10,247 nucleotides of DNA from Candidatus Hodarchaeota archaeon (GCA_016839955.1 JAEOTI010000695.1:1-10247), one strand, 5' to 3'; positions 1-7,375 are shown, numbered from the stretch's first letter. Made by a program: numbers and translations. The notes: generated by a model from the sequence alone, not told the origin.

Positions 1-67
1 GAAATATTAAATAGCAGCAACGAGGTTTCAATATAGTGTCCCTAAGATTTATATGGCATTGAAGTTC

Positions 68-98
68 TGTAGTTCATAATATATAATCCTGAACTACA
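68..98 (+). promoter_or_regulatory. Inverted repeat flanking a TATA-like core, putative uvrA operator/promoter
   Basis: The arms TGTAGTTCA (68-76) and TGAACTACA (90-98) are perfect 9-bp reverse complements. The 13-nt spacer contains TAATATATAAT, which looks like an archaeal TATA box. A start site about 26 nt further on would give a leader of roughly 45 nt carrying the GGTGAT ribosome binding site, so the geometry fits a promoter. A dimeric regulator bound to the arms would sit across the TATA box and block TBP. A plain RNA hairpin terminating an upstream transcript is the alternative. The repeat is seen directly; regulation is inference. Confidence 0.45.
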
Positions 99-139
99 AT
101 TTAATCTCATTTTGTAAGAAATACATTGTCTCTCTACAT

Positions 140-145
140 GGTGAT
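140..145 (+). promoter_or_regulatory. Ribosome binding site GGTGAT for uvrA
   Basis: GGTGAT is complementary to the conserved ATCACC near the 3' end of 16S rRNA and ends 6 nt before the TTG at 152. Nearby ATG/GTG triplets (138, 141, 144) are out of frame, so this site decides in favour of the TTG start. The protein beginning there (MARDVIIIKGARQHNLKNI) matches the usual UvrA N-terminus. Confidence 0.6.
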
Positions 146-151
146 GATACA

Positions 152-1612
152 TTGGCTCGTGACGTTATTATTATAAAAGGAGCCCGACAACATAACCTGA
201 AAAACATAGATGTGGAGATACCACGAAACAAATTAGTCACGATTACTGGAGTTTCGGGATCTGGGAAGAGCTCATTAGCCTTTGATACATTATATGCTGA
301 AGGCCAACGTAGATATGTTGAATCCCTCAGTGCTTACGCAAGACAATTTCTAGGACAGATGGATAAGCCAGATTACGAATATATCGAAGGACTCTCCCCC
401 ACAATAGCTATAGAACAGAAAAAAGCCGCATCAGCAAATCCTCGATCAACTGTTGGAACTATGACAGAAGTTTTTGATTATCTCCGACTAATGTTTGCAA
501 GAATTGGACGCCCTCATTGTCCTGATTGTGGGAAACTGATTAGTAAACAAAGTCCTCAGGAAATTGCTGAACAAGTACTTTCCTATCCCACAGCCACACG
601 AATTATTATCCTTGCACCTAAGGTCACCGGTCAAAAAGGCACACATGCAAAATTACTTAGTGATTTACAAAAAAGCGGTTATCTACGAGTTCGAATCGAT
701 AGCACCATTTGTGAACTCGACTCTTCAATAAAACTTGACAAAAACAAAAAACATTCAATAGAGGTTGTCATTGACCGAATCCAGCTTAAAAAGAATGTTG
801 ATTCAAGAGTAACTGAAGCTGTGGAAACTGCTTTAGATGAAGGAGATAGTCGATTAATTGTTTCCATAGTAGACGGTAAGAAAGAACAAGATTTGCAGTT
901 TAGTGAACTTTTTGCTTGTGTTGATTGCGGAATTAGTATTCCTAAACTAGAACCCCGACTTTTTTCATTTAATTCTCCTTTTGGGGCCTGCCCGGACTGT
1001 AATGGGTTAGGTGAAAAACTTGAAGTTGATCCAAATTTAATTATCGTTAATCCAGACCTCTCGATTCGTGATGGAGGTTATTATGTTACGCCAGAACCTG
1101 GATCATGGCGTAATCGTTATTTTGAAAAAATGGGACAACGATATGGGTTTACACTTGACACACCAATTATTAATTTACCCGAGGAAGCACTCGATGCATT
1201 ACTTTATGGTACAAAAGGCGAAAAGATTCAATTTGAAAACCCAGAAACTGGTAATGTTTGGAATACTGTACCTGAAGGTAGTGTCAATGTGATCCTACGG
1301 AGGTGGAAAGAAACAACCTCTGAAGATGCTCGTAAATTCTATGAGCGATATATGACAAAAACTGCTTGTCAAACATGTTCTGGCCAACGATTAAGAAAAG
1401 AAAGTTTAAGTGTCTTAATCGGGTCAAATAATATCAATAATATTTCTCTAATGAGCATAGACGAAGCTATTCTCTTTTTTGAATCTTTAAAGTTTACAGA
1501 AACAGAACAGCTTATTGCTAGAGAAATTATTAAGGAAATAAAAGCCAGATTGGACTTTATGCGAAGTGTAGGTCTTAATTACCTCACATTAGACCGAAAA
1601 GCTTCTACATGA
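152..1612 (+). CDS. uvrA: UvrA N-terminal fragment (NBD I up to the signature motif)
   Basis: This is the 486-residue product if the TGA is a true stop. It contains Walker A1 (GVSGSGKS), the UvrB-binding and insertion regions, the RPHCPDCG pair, and the first zinc finger (C256, C259, C280, C283). It ends at ...LDRKAST, directly before the missing Leu-Ser-Gly-Gly-Glu. It therefore lacks signature I, Walker B1 and the whole second ATPase domain, so on its own it could not complete an ATP site and should be inactive in repair. TTG start with GGTGAT upstream. Confidence 0.75.
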   Translation: MARDVIIIKGARQHNLKNIDVEIPRNKLVTITGVSGSGKSSLAFDTLYAEGQRRYVESLSAYARQFLGQMDKPDYEYIEGLSPTIAIEQKKAASANPRSTVGTMTEVFDYLRLMFARIGRPHCPDCGKLISKQSPQEIAEQVLSYPTATRIIILAPKVTGQKGTHAKLLSDLQKSGYLRVRIDSTICELDSSIKLDKNKKHSIEVVIDRIQLKKNVDSRVTEAVETALDEGDSRLIVSIVDGKKEQDLQFSELFACVDCGISIPKLEPRLFSFNSPFGACPDCNGLGEKLEVDPNLIIVNPDLSIRDGGYYVTPEPGSWRNRYFEKMGQRYGFTLDTPIINLPEEALDALLYGTKGEKIQFENPETGNVWNTVPEGSVNVILRRWKETTSEDARKFYERYMTKTACQTCSGQRLRKESLSVLIGSNNINNISLMSIDEAILFFESLKFTETEQLIAREIIKEIKARLDFMRSVGLNYLTLDRKAST

Positions 1613-1891
1613 AGTGGTGGAGAAGCCCAACGTATTCGTCTTGCTACACAAATTGGAAGCGCACTAGTTGGAGTACTTTATGTTCTTGATGAGCCTACTA
1701 TAGGATTACACGCTCGGGATAAAGATCGGCTATTACAAACACTTGAACATTTACGGAATTTAGGTAATACAGTTCTTGTAGTAGAGCATGACGAGGAAAC
1801 TATTTGGAGATCGGATTATATCATAGATTTAGGACCCGGAGCTGGCCTTCTTGGAGGAGAAATTGTTGCAGAAGGTCCACCTGAAACTATA

Positions 1892-3031
1892 TTGACTTCG
1901 GGAAGTCTCACTGGAAAATACCTTAGTAGAGAATTAGTCATACCGATTCCTAAAAGGAGGAAAAAAGGTAATGGAAAGAACCTAATTCTAAAAGGTGCTG
2001 GTGAGAACAATCTAAAATCTATTGATGTATCTTTCCCCTTAGGACGCTTTATTTGTGTTACTGGTGTTTCAGGGAGTGGAAAATCGACTCTTGTTAATCA
2101 AATTCTCAGTAAAATTCTATCAAAAGAACTTCATCGTTCGTCAGTTAGACCCGGAAAGTTTTCTTCCATTAAAGGTCTTGAGAACGTCGATAAAGCAATA
2201 GTGATTGACCAGAGCCCTATCGGAAGAACTCCTCGTTCCAATCCTGGTACTTATGCAGGAGTTTTGAACCATATCCGCACTTTATTTGCAGAAACACCTG
2301 AGGCTAGAACTCGTGGTTACAAACCCGGAAGGTTTTCATTCAATGTCAAAGGGGGACGCTGTGAAAAATGTAGGGGCGGAGGGTCAATCAAAGTTGAAAT
2401 GCATTTCCTTGCAGATGTTTGGGTTCAATGTGAAGTTTGTAAAGGAAAGCGGTTTAACAAAGAAACGCTACAAGTTCGTTTTAAGGGAAAAAATATTACC
2501 GATGTTCTTAACATGAGCATTGATGAGGCCCTTGAATTCTTCTTAGCAATTCCCAAAATCAAACGAATTCTCCAAACATTGCATGACGTAAGCCTAGGAT
2601 ATATAAAATTAGGTCAACCTGCTACTACTCTCTCGGGAGGAGAAGCTCAACGGGTAAAACTCGCAAAAGAATTATCAAAAAGAAGTACTGGGAAAACTGT
2701 ATTTATTCTCGATGAGCCAACAACTGGTTTGCATTTTCATGATGTTAAATTTCTATTAGATGTTCTTCACCGGCTCCGAGATGAAGGTAATACCATAATT
2801 GTTATTGAACATAATATGGACGTTATCAAATGTGCAGATTTCATTGTCGATCTCGGTCCAGAAGGTGGGGAAGCTGGTGGTAAGGTTATCGCGGAAGGTA
2901 CACCTGAAGATATTATGAGCTCTAATAGTTACACTGGTAAGTACTTGAAAAAACATCTACAAATTAATGGTACACCTTTTCCTATTGAATCCGGAATTCC
3001 TCAAGTATCTCAATCTTCAAAGGTTGAGTAA
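1892..3031 (+). CDS. uvrA: UvrA C-terminal fragment (NBD II)
   Basis: It is in the same frame as the upstream fragment. Codons 1613-1891 are open and encode [16 protein letters not shown] followed by the LDEP Walker B region, but contain no ATG, GTG or TTG. The first possible restart is the TTG at 1892, which has no ribosome binding site before it. The part from 1892 carries Walker A2 (residues 58-65 of the fragment), zinc-finger cysteines 157/160/180/183, signature II (LSGGE, 247-251; Leu encoded by CTC) and Walker B2 (LDEP, D274/E275). Separate translation is doubtful; this is better read as the second half of one interrupted gene. The C-terminus ends in a polar tail after TGKYLKKHL, typical for UvrA. 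Confidence 0.7.
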   Translation: MTSGSLTGKYLSRELVIPIPKRRKKGNGKNLILKGAGENNLKSIDVSFPLGRFICVTGVSGSGKSTLVNQILSKILSKELHRSSVRPGKFSSIKGLENVDKAIVIDQSPIGRTPRSNPGTYAGVLNHIRTLFAETPEARTRGYKPGRFSFNVKGGRCEKCRGGGSIKVEMHFLADVWVQCEVCKGKRFNKETLQVRFKGKNITDVLNMSIDEALEFFLAIPKIKRILQTLHDVSLGYIKLGQPATTLSGGEAQRVKLAKELSKRSTGKTVFILDEPTTGLHFHDVKFLLDVLHRLRDEGNTIIVIEHNMDVIKCADFIVDLGPEGGEAGGKVIAEGTPEDIMSSNSYTGKYLKKHLQINGTPFPIESGIPQVSQSSKVE

Positions 3032-3048
3032 GAAAAAAAAGGAAAAGG

Positions 3049-3077
3049 GAAAGAGAGGTTTTCTCTTTCTTTCTCTT
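3049..3077. terminator. Hairpin plus T-rich tract between convergent genes
   Basis: GAAAGAGA (3049-3056) and TCTCTTTC (3062-3069) form an 8-bp stem with a 5-nt loop, and wobble pairs may extend it. A pyrimidine/T-rich run follows to about 3077. It lies 18 nt after the uvrA stop and before the end of the oppositely transcribed 7-TM gene. T-rich tracts commonly terminate archaeal transcription, and on the opposite strand the A/G-rich side gives no T-run, so it probably serves mainly uvrA. Confidence 0.5.
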
Positions 3078-3116
3078 GAAATGATTACTCATTCTGAATA
3101 ACTAAAAAGACAGACT

Positions 3117-4319
3117 TTAGTTTGAAAAACCACCAAGACCAAAATTATCTTCAACGAGCTTGTTTAAATTATTAATATAATGTTTTGAAATACTAACATT
3201 GGGATCTAGATCAATACCTGCAAAAAATGTTGCCAATTGTTTTGTAAGTTTATCTAAACCTTCTCTGAAAAATCTAGTGGACCTTTCTGTTAATAGGATT
3301 ATGGAGATTTCCTTGTCAATCCGATTTCCCATTACAATTATGTTATCTAGATGTAATTCTTTGATATTCTGATCTATTTGTCCTGTGAATTCTCCAAATA
3401 GAGTCGAAATAGCCTTTAACGCTCCTGAGAAAAGAATTTCTTGATCTTCAAAAGGTAATTTTCTTTCCTGCCCCTCTGTTGTAAGGAAGTTATAGCTATA
3501 TACTGGTAAACCGAGTTCAGAGCTAATAATGATTAAACGTTTAAGGTCATCTGATTGGAGTAAATACGCCCCCCCACTGAAATAGAGATAAACTAGATAT
3601 CCAAATGATAAGAAAGTTAGGAGTCCACCAGTAATAATACCTGTTAAATTGTGAAGAATAGCTCCTGCAAGGACCCCCAAAAAGATTCCAATAAAAGCAT
3701 AACGCATTTTCCTCAATTCTAGTTGTACAACAGGGTTTGTAGTTGCATGAATTCTGTGATGGATTGTATAAAACGTTTCAGAAATTAACCAAATGAGAAA
3801 GAGAATAGAAATTAGAATGAATAATCCCAAAATTAGCAAAGGGACAAAAATTACGTCCAAAATTTCATCATTGGTCTTGTTTTTTAACTCAGGTATATTT
3901 GCTTGCAGTATTATTGTTGTTATTAATAATCCAGTAATTAAAATCGTAAAAAGAAGAGATAGTGAAAAGTTTTTCTTAGTTAAAATGCGATCGGATTTGA
4001 ATGCTTGAAAAAATAACACAAGGAAGTATGCCGCCCCTAAAAGGGAGATTATCGTTACAGATAATGGAAGAGTAATCTCTAGAAAGTTAAATAGGGCTTG
4101 TTCCCTAGACTCAACCTTTGCAGGAACATTGGCTACCAAAGCACCAAGGATTGCTTGAATTATATAAAAAATAGTAGCGCAGAGAAGGTACAAATAAGTT
4201 GGATATCTGTTTCGGCGATATTCAATTATTGCTACCCCCATTATCATGAACGAAGCAATAATCTGGATAATAAAGATTAGAATGTTTATGATGTCAATTA
4301 ATGTCGTTATTATCACCAA
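3117..4319 (-). CDS. Seven-TM membrane protein with C-terminal longin/roadblock-like domain
   Basis: A 400-residue protein with no known name. Seven hydrophobic helices are visible at about 8-34, 42-64, 83-106, 119-140, 155-181, 206-226 and 228-250. Basic residues cluster in the loops after helices 1 (EYRRNR), 3 (KSDR..KK) and 5 (HHRI), and after 6-7 the tail continues, which by the positive-inside rule gives N-out/C-in topology. Residues ~258-400 are soluble: a strand-turn-strand (LIIISSELGLPVYSYNF), a long helix (ILFSGALKAISTLFGEF), more strands (NIIVMG, ISIILL) and a final helix, the pattern of Asgard longin/roadblock-like domains. Such domains partner small GTPases in eukaryotes; a signalling role is inferred. 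The start is TTG at 4319; GTG at 4316 is an alternative, and neither has a clear ribosome binding site. It lies 71 nt behind the MBL-fold hydrolase and is the last gene of the minus-strand group. Confidence 0.8.
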   Translation of the reverse strand: MVIITTLIDIINILIFIIQIIASFMIMGVAIIEYRRNRYPTYLYLLCATIFYIIQAILGALVANVPAKVESREQALFNFLEITLPLSVTIISLLGAAYFLVLFFQAFKSDRILTKKNFSLSLLFTILITGLLITTIILQANIPELKNKTNDEILDVIFVPLLILGLFILISILFLIWLISETFYTIHHRIHATTNPVVQLELRKMRYAFIGIFLGVLAGAILHNLTGIITGGLLTFLSFGYLVYLYFSGGAYLLQSDDLKRLIIISSELGLPVYSYNFLTTEGQERKLPFEDQEILFSGALKAISTLFGEFTGQIDQNIKELHLDNIIVMGNRIDKEISIILLTERSTRFFREGLDKLTKQLATFFAGIDLDPNVSISKHYINNLNKLVEDNFGLGGFSN

Positions 4320-4390
4320 TCAAATGCCTATTAGGTAGAAAAACTTTACATCAAACTCTGGGAATTAATAAATCCTGTGCTATTTTTAGG

Positions 4391-5059
4391 TCATTCTTGA
4401 TCGAGAATTTCAACCGTACATGTTGCACTCTCTGCAAATTTCTTCGCCATTGATTCGTCTCCAACAATGGTACCATAATGCATTGGAATTGCTAAATCGG
4501 GGTTAATAACCTTGGCAGCTTCTAAAGCTTCTTCAGAGGTCATTACATAGGTTCCCGAGACGGGGATAAAAGCTACATTCACTTTTCCTAGAGTTTTCAT
4601 TTCAGGAATAACATCTGCGTCTCCAGTGTGATAAAAGGTTGTCTCATTAGGAAATGTGACTAAAACACTGATGTGATTGGATTCTTTTGGATGAAAGGGT
4701 TGTCCTGGAGATCGGAATTTAGTTAGATTATATGCAGGAAATGCTTTGAATTTAATTCCTTCAACCTCGGTTTCCTCACCAGGATTGAGAAAAGTAGTTT
4801 TCTTAACACCCACTTTGTTTAAAGTGTCTTTACAAATATGAGGAGCAATCACAGTTGTGCTATCATCCACTACTTTAGGTAGATCATCTGGAGAACAATG
4901 ATCGAAATGCTCATGAGAACAAATGACGATATTAGCCTTTTCAGGTTGCTCAGTTAGTTTAAACGGATCAATAATTATGGATTTTCCTTTATAGTCCCAT
5001 CTGAAGCCATCATGACCTAACCATTTTATTTGAATTTCATTAAATTCATACATTTTCAC
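4391..5059 (-). CDS. Metallo-beta-lactamase-fold hydrolase, UlaG/COG2220 type
   Basis: A cytosolic metal-dependent hydrolase of unknown substrate, 222 residues from the chosen start, the usual size for this family. It shows the metal motif H49-E-H51-x-D53-H54, the family segment AYN (109-111) followed by FHPK, GD with metal-bridging D147 in YHTGDAD, and H194 in IPMHYG. The segment VSGTYVMTSEEALEAA is also characteristic of COG2220 members. All catalytic ligands are present, so it should be active. The GTG at 5059 is preferred because GGGAGG (5066-5071) precedes it by 6 nt; the ATG at 5078-5080 would put that site inside the gene and add seven residues. Relatives include UlaG (L-ascorbate-6-phosphate lactonase) and phosphodiesterase-like enzymes, but nothing here indicates ascorbate metabolism. 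It ends in TGA. Confidence 0.9.
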   Translation of the reverse strand: MKMYEFNEIQIKWLGHDGFRWDYKGKSIIIDPFKLTEQPEKANIVICSHEHFDHCSPDDLPKVVDDSTTVIAPHICKDTLNKVGVKKTTFLNPGEETEVEGIKFKAFPAYNLTKFRSPGQPFHPKESNHISVLVTFPNETTFYHTGDADVIPEMKTLGKVNVAFIPVSGTYVMTSEEALEAAKVINPDLAIPMHYGTIVGDESMAKKFAESATCTVEILDQE

Positions 5060-5065
5060 AAGAAA

Positions 5066-5071
5066 CCTCCC
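5066..5071 (-). promoter_or_regulatory. Strong ribosome binding site GGGAGG of the MBL-fold gene
   Basis: On the minus strand GGGAGG is followed after 6 nt by GTG (5057-5059) and after 12 nt by ATG (5051-5053). It is the strongest Shine-Dalgarno match in the window and shows that the farther upstream ATG at 5080 is not the likely start. Confidence 0.65.
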
Positions 5072-5150
5072 ATTTTTCATTAATTAAAAATTTGAGAAGA
5101 ATTAACCTTTACTTTAGGTTTGTAGTATGATTCCATCTTTAATTTCTTTC

Positions 5151-5891
5151 TTACTTTCGAGTCTTATTGGTTGATTTTTTCCAATATCCAGCAATTAAAA
5201 TTGCTAATACAATAATAAATAGTTCTGGAAAACTCCCATTTTTACTATCACCGAATGTCCCTTCAGTTAACCTTCCTATGTACTTCGCGGTTAGGTTTGC
5301 ATTTTCGGTTAGAATTGAGCAATTCTTCATTATTCCTGTATTGTCATTAATCCAAAACTCAAAACGACCTAGATCTGTGATGGTGAAGTGTACAAAGAGA
5401 AGGTCGTCAAAAATATAACTAATTAGTCCATGACCTGATTTATTTTCTACATAATCAAAAATTCTATCTGAGATGAACGAACTAGTTGCAGAACCATTAT
5501 TATCCTCCCAATAAAATGTTGGTAGTATCATCATTCTGATGATGAGAATCATGTGGCCTTCCATCGACAACATATTAACAGTAATATTGTTCAAGTATAA
5601 CCCAACAAACGCGAGAGCAGAGTGAGGATCAAAAGTGTAATTATCAACGGAAATGGGTGGATTTCCAGTAATCTTTAATTCCCAGAAATCATTTAATTTT
5701 GGTGTTTCTCCTGCAATTTTTGGTAAAGCAGTTTCATTAGAAGTTTCTATGATCTGCCAAATTAATACAATTCCTTTATGTATTTCTGAGTCCCACCGAA
5801 ACTCATCTGCCGCAACTACTGTAGGAGTGCCTAAAAAGATAAAGATTAACCCTAAAATGAATATTAAATTTCTCAAATTAGTTATTCTCAT
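5151..5891 (-). CDS. Secreted, C-terminally membrane-anchored protein of unknown function
   Basis: I do not recognise this 246-residue protein. It has a signal peptide (hydrophobic ~9-27, small residues TVVAA before DE, probable cleavage near 28/29), an extracytoplasmic domain, one C-terminal hydrophobic helix (~222-236) and a basic tail (KKSTNKTRK). The outer part carries eight N-x-S/T sequons (N52, N84, N102, N132, N150, N190, N199, N218), suggesting an N-glycosylated archaeal surface protein. The body looks beta-rich with aromatic and acidic patches and no catalytic motif I can name; the single extracytoplasmic Cys (C191) rules out an internal disulfide. Only 6 nt separate it from the acetyltransferase stop, so the two are co-transcribed. 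No ribosome binding site is evident before the ATG, which suggests coupled translation. Confidence 0.75.
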   Translation of the reverse strand: MRITNLRNLIFILGLIFIFLGTPTVVAADEFRWDSEIHKGIVLIWQIIETSNETALPKIAGETPKLNDFWELKITGNPPISVDNYTFDPHSALAFVGLYLNNITVNMLSMEGHMILIIRMMILPTFYWEDNNGSATSSFISDRIFDYVENKSGHGLISYIFDDLLFVHFTITDLGRFEFWINDNTGIMKNCSILTENANLTAKYIGRLTEGTFGDSKNGSFPELFIIVLAILIAGYWKKSTNKTRK

Positions 5892-5897
5892 TATTTT

Positions 5898-6500
5898 TCA
5901 CAGGTCGAATTTTCTTTGGTTATTCTTTTTTCTTGATTCCCATTCTCTTTTTAAGAGATCAAAGACAACATATCCTACGTCTTTGTTCTCAAATCGTTGT
6001 GCCCGTCTCATCATACCTTGGTTTTGAAATCCTTCTTTAGTAAAGAATGTGATCCGATCAGTATCCAATTCATAAATCCAGATACTTACAACATGAGCAG
6101 GAGTAGAGGTAAAAAGGTAACCAAGAATTAATTGAAGTGCTTCTGAACCATATCCTTTGCCTTGAAAATCTGGTGCAATAAATAGATTAAAATCTGGAGA
6201 ATGAGTGTCCCAGTGCCAATTCCATGACGCTAAACCAATAGGATTTTTCTCCTCTAGAGATTCGATTATCACGTTTGTTTCATCTTCAGCTTTTGACCAC
6301 TTATCAAGGATTTTCTTAATTTGAGCTAATGTAACATCTAGCCACGGATTAATTGAATTATCTAAGTAAAATTTTCCTCGAACTGTAGGGTGGTTAAACC
6401 ATTGTTGAATAATCTCTGCATCTGCCTCTTTAATTTGACGGAATTGTATACGTTTTCCAATAAACGGACTTCGAAGAGTTTTAGATTCCAGCAACCTCAT
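5898..6500 (-). CDS. GNAT-family N-acetyltransferase, RimJ/RimL-like
   Basis: A 200-residue acetyl-CoA-dependent acetyltransferase. The N-terminal strand-helix (RIQFRQIKEADAEIIQQWFN) matches the opening of the Acetyltransf_3/RimJ-RimL group. Motif A is visible at 107-126, with the acetyl-CoA pyrophosphate loop Q113-G-K-G-Y-G118, and the C-terminal section FFTKEGFQNQGMM is typical of the fold. Relatives acetylate protein N-termini, antibiotics or small amines; the target cannot be read from sequence. An in-frame TGA directly precedes the ATG at 6500, so this is the most upstream start; GAGG lies only about 2 nt before it, too close for a good ribosome binding site. An AT-rich TTTATTTA about 30 nt upstream could be a TATA box. 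It is followed at 6 nt by the secreted protein and ends in TGA. Confidence 0.85.
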   Translation of the reverse strand: MRLLESKTLRSPFIGKRIQFRQIKEADAEIIQQWFNHPTVRGKFYLDNSINPWLDVTLAQIKKILDKWSKAEDETNVIIESLEEKNPIGLASWNWHWDTHSPDFNLFIAPDFQGKGYGSEALQLILGYLFTSTPAHVVSIWIYELDTDRITFFTKEGFQNQGMMRRAQRFENKDVGYVVFDLLKREWESRKKNNQRKFDL

Positions 6501-6562
6501 TCCTCATTAATAATCTCATTTTTGCAAGTAAATAAATTCTATTCTGATAGCTATATTTTTTC

Positions 6563-7375
6563 TCACTCGCTCTTCTTTCCAATTAGTATGCAAATATCTG
6601 AATAATAAGCTAAACCTAATTCTTTAACCCTCTCGCCAAATTTTTCCCAGACTTCATTGAAGGACTTACAATTGATTCCAAACTGTTTGAAATATTTTGG
6701 TGTCTCTTCACATGCAAATTCTAATTCTACTCTAGCTTGATCTGCCGTGAGTTTTTTCCTCGAATAAAACCACTTTTCTTCTTCGAGTTCAATTCCATTC
6801 TTTGAAAACAAATCTAAATAGAATTCTTTTGGATGGAAATATGCATTATGACCAATATACCTTGTAACTTCTTTGTTAAGGATTTCATCTGGTTCATTAC
6901 CCTCAATATTTATTGCAATTTGCAAGATGGCACCTTTTTTCAGAATCTGAGATAGTTCTGCAAAAGTTTGAGCTAAACCGACATTCCCTCGGGTCATATG
7001 AATATCTTCCAGTCCTAAAAAATTCACAATGAAATCAAATTTCTCTTTTTGAAAACATGAGCAAGTGATATCATTGCCACAATATTCTAATCGTTTCAAG
7101 GTTCCAGAATATTCAGTAAGGTTTTTTGTTTTTATATAGGTGTGAAGATCATTATCTAAACCTATACCCACAACTTTTCCTGTTTGATTTTGTAATAAAA
7201 CTTCATGAGCTAAAAGACCATGACCTGAAGGAAAATCCAAAACCCATTGGGCTTTTTTTAAACCATAAGGGATGAGAGATTGGATAATATCTTTTCGAAT
7301 TCCTTCAAAATTGAAGAAGAAGTCATTATACTCGTTATCAAATAGAAATTCGTTCTTCAATCGACAATCTTCCAT
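6563..7375 (-). CDS. Class I SAM-dependent methyltransferase
   Basis: A 270-residue Rossmann-fold methyltransferase. Motif I is VLDFPSGHG (45-53), a variant of the usual D-x-G-x-G-x-G with Pro and Ser at positions 3-4 but with the Gly pair kept. The acidic residue after strand 2 is D74 (GIGLDNDL). D102 (GNDI) marks the post-II position. KFDFIVNFLGLED (112-124) forms strand 4, and LSQILKKGAILQIAIN (141-156) is the common motif VI region. The C-terminal third (RKKLTADQARVELEFACEETP) is likely a substrate-binding insertion. It is not rRNA- or protein-specific by any motif I can see; a small-molecule or lipid-type methyltransferase is as likely. It heads the minus-strand group, 62 nt before the acetyltransferase, and ends in TGA. 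Confidence 0.85.
   Translation of the reverse strand: MEDCRLKNEFLFDNEYNDFFFNFEGIRKDIIQSLIPYGLKKAQWVLDFPSGHGLLAHEVLLQNQTGKVVGIGLDNDLHTYIKTKNLTEYSGTLKRLEYCGNDITCSCFQKEKFDFIVNFLGLEDIHMTRGNVGLAQTFAELSQILKKGAILQIAINIEGNEPDEILNKEVTRYIGHNAYFHPKEFYLDLFSKNGIELEEEKWFYSRKKLTADQARVELEFACEETPKYFKQFGINCKSFNEVWEKFGERVKELGLAYYSDICILIGKKSE

Larger units (their letters stand above)
1..151. other. Intergenic region upstream of uvrA
   Basis: No coding region is supported here: stops occur in all frames and no gene tail is recognisable. It holds two TATA-like stretches (about 50-55 and 77-87), a 9-bp inverted repeat around the second one, and a GGTGAT ribosome binding site just before the uvrA start. It most likely serves as the uvrA promoter and 5' leader. 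Confidence 0.6.
152..3031 (+). pseudogene. uvrA: UvrA, excinuclease ABC subunit A, interrupted by one in-frame TGA
   Basis: UvrA is the damage-sensing, DNA-binding ATPase of UvrABC nucleotide excision repair; it works as a dimer and loads UvrB. The full frame is 960 codons including the internal stop, matching the usual ~940-960 residues. In order it shows Walker A1 (33-40), zinc-finger cysteines C256/C259/C280/C283, a CxxC at 406/409, signature I (around 487-491), Walker B1 (LDEP, D513/E514), Walker A2 (638-645), zinc finger C737/C740/C760/C763, intact signature II LSGGE (827-831) and Walker B2 (D854/E855). Codon 487 is TGA (1610-1612) where Leu of LSGGE is expected. The frame is unchanged on both sides and no other lesion is visible. 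One T-to-G change of a TTA Leu codon explains it: a recent nonsense mutation, a sequencing error, or, less likely, readthrough. UvrA is bacterial in origin, so in an archaeon it would have been acquired by transfer. Confidence 0.9.

Noticed and set aside
1610..1612. TGA read as selenocysteine or as a reassigned sense codon.
   Set aside because: The position is a conserved Leu, not a redox Cys, no SECIS-like hairpin is apparent, and four neighbouring genes end normally in TGA.
1953..1985. A strong AGGAGG-like site (1955-1960) followed by ATG at 1971 inside uvrA, as an internal restart after the TGA.
   Set aside because: The ATG is out of the UvrA frame and meets a stop after four codons; the purine-rich run simply encodes the KRRKKG linker.
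3117..4319. The seven-TM protein as a microbial rhodopsin.
   Set aside because: The seventh helix (about 228-250) has no Lys for retinal, and no rhodopsin helix C or G motif is present.
5653..6027. A 124-codon plus-strand frame antisense to the secreted protein and acetyltransferase genes.
   Set aside because: It spans the junction of two well-supported minus-strand genes, has no recognisable domain and reads as a shadow.
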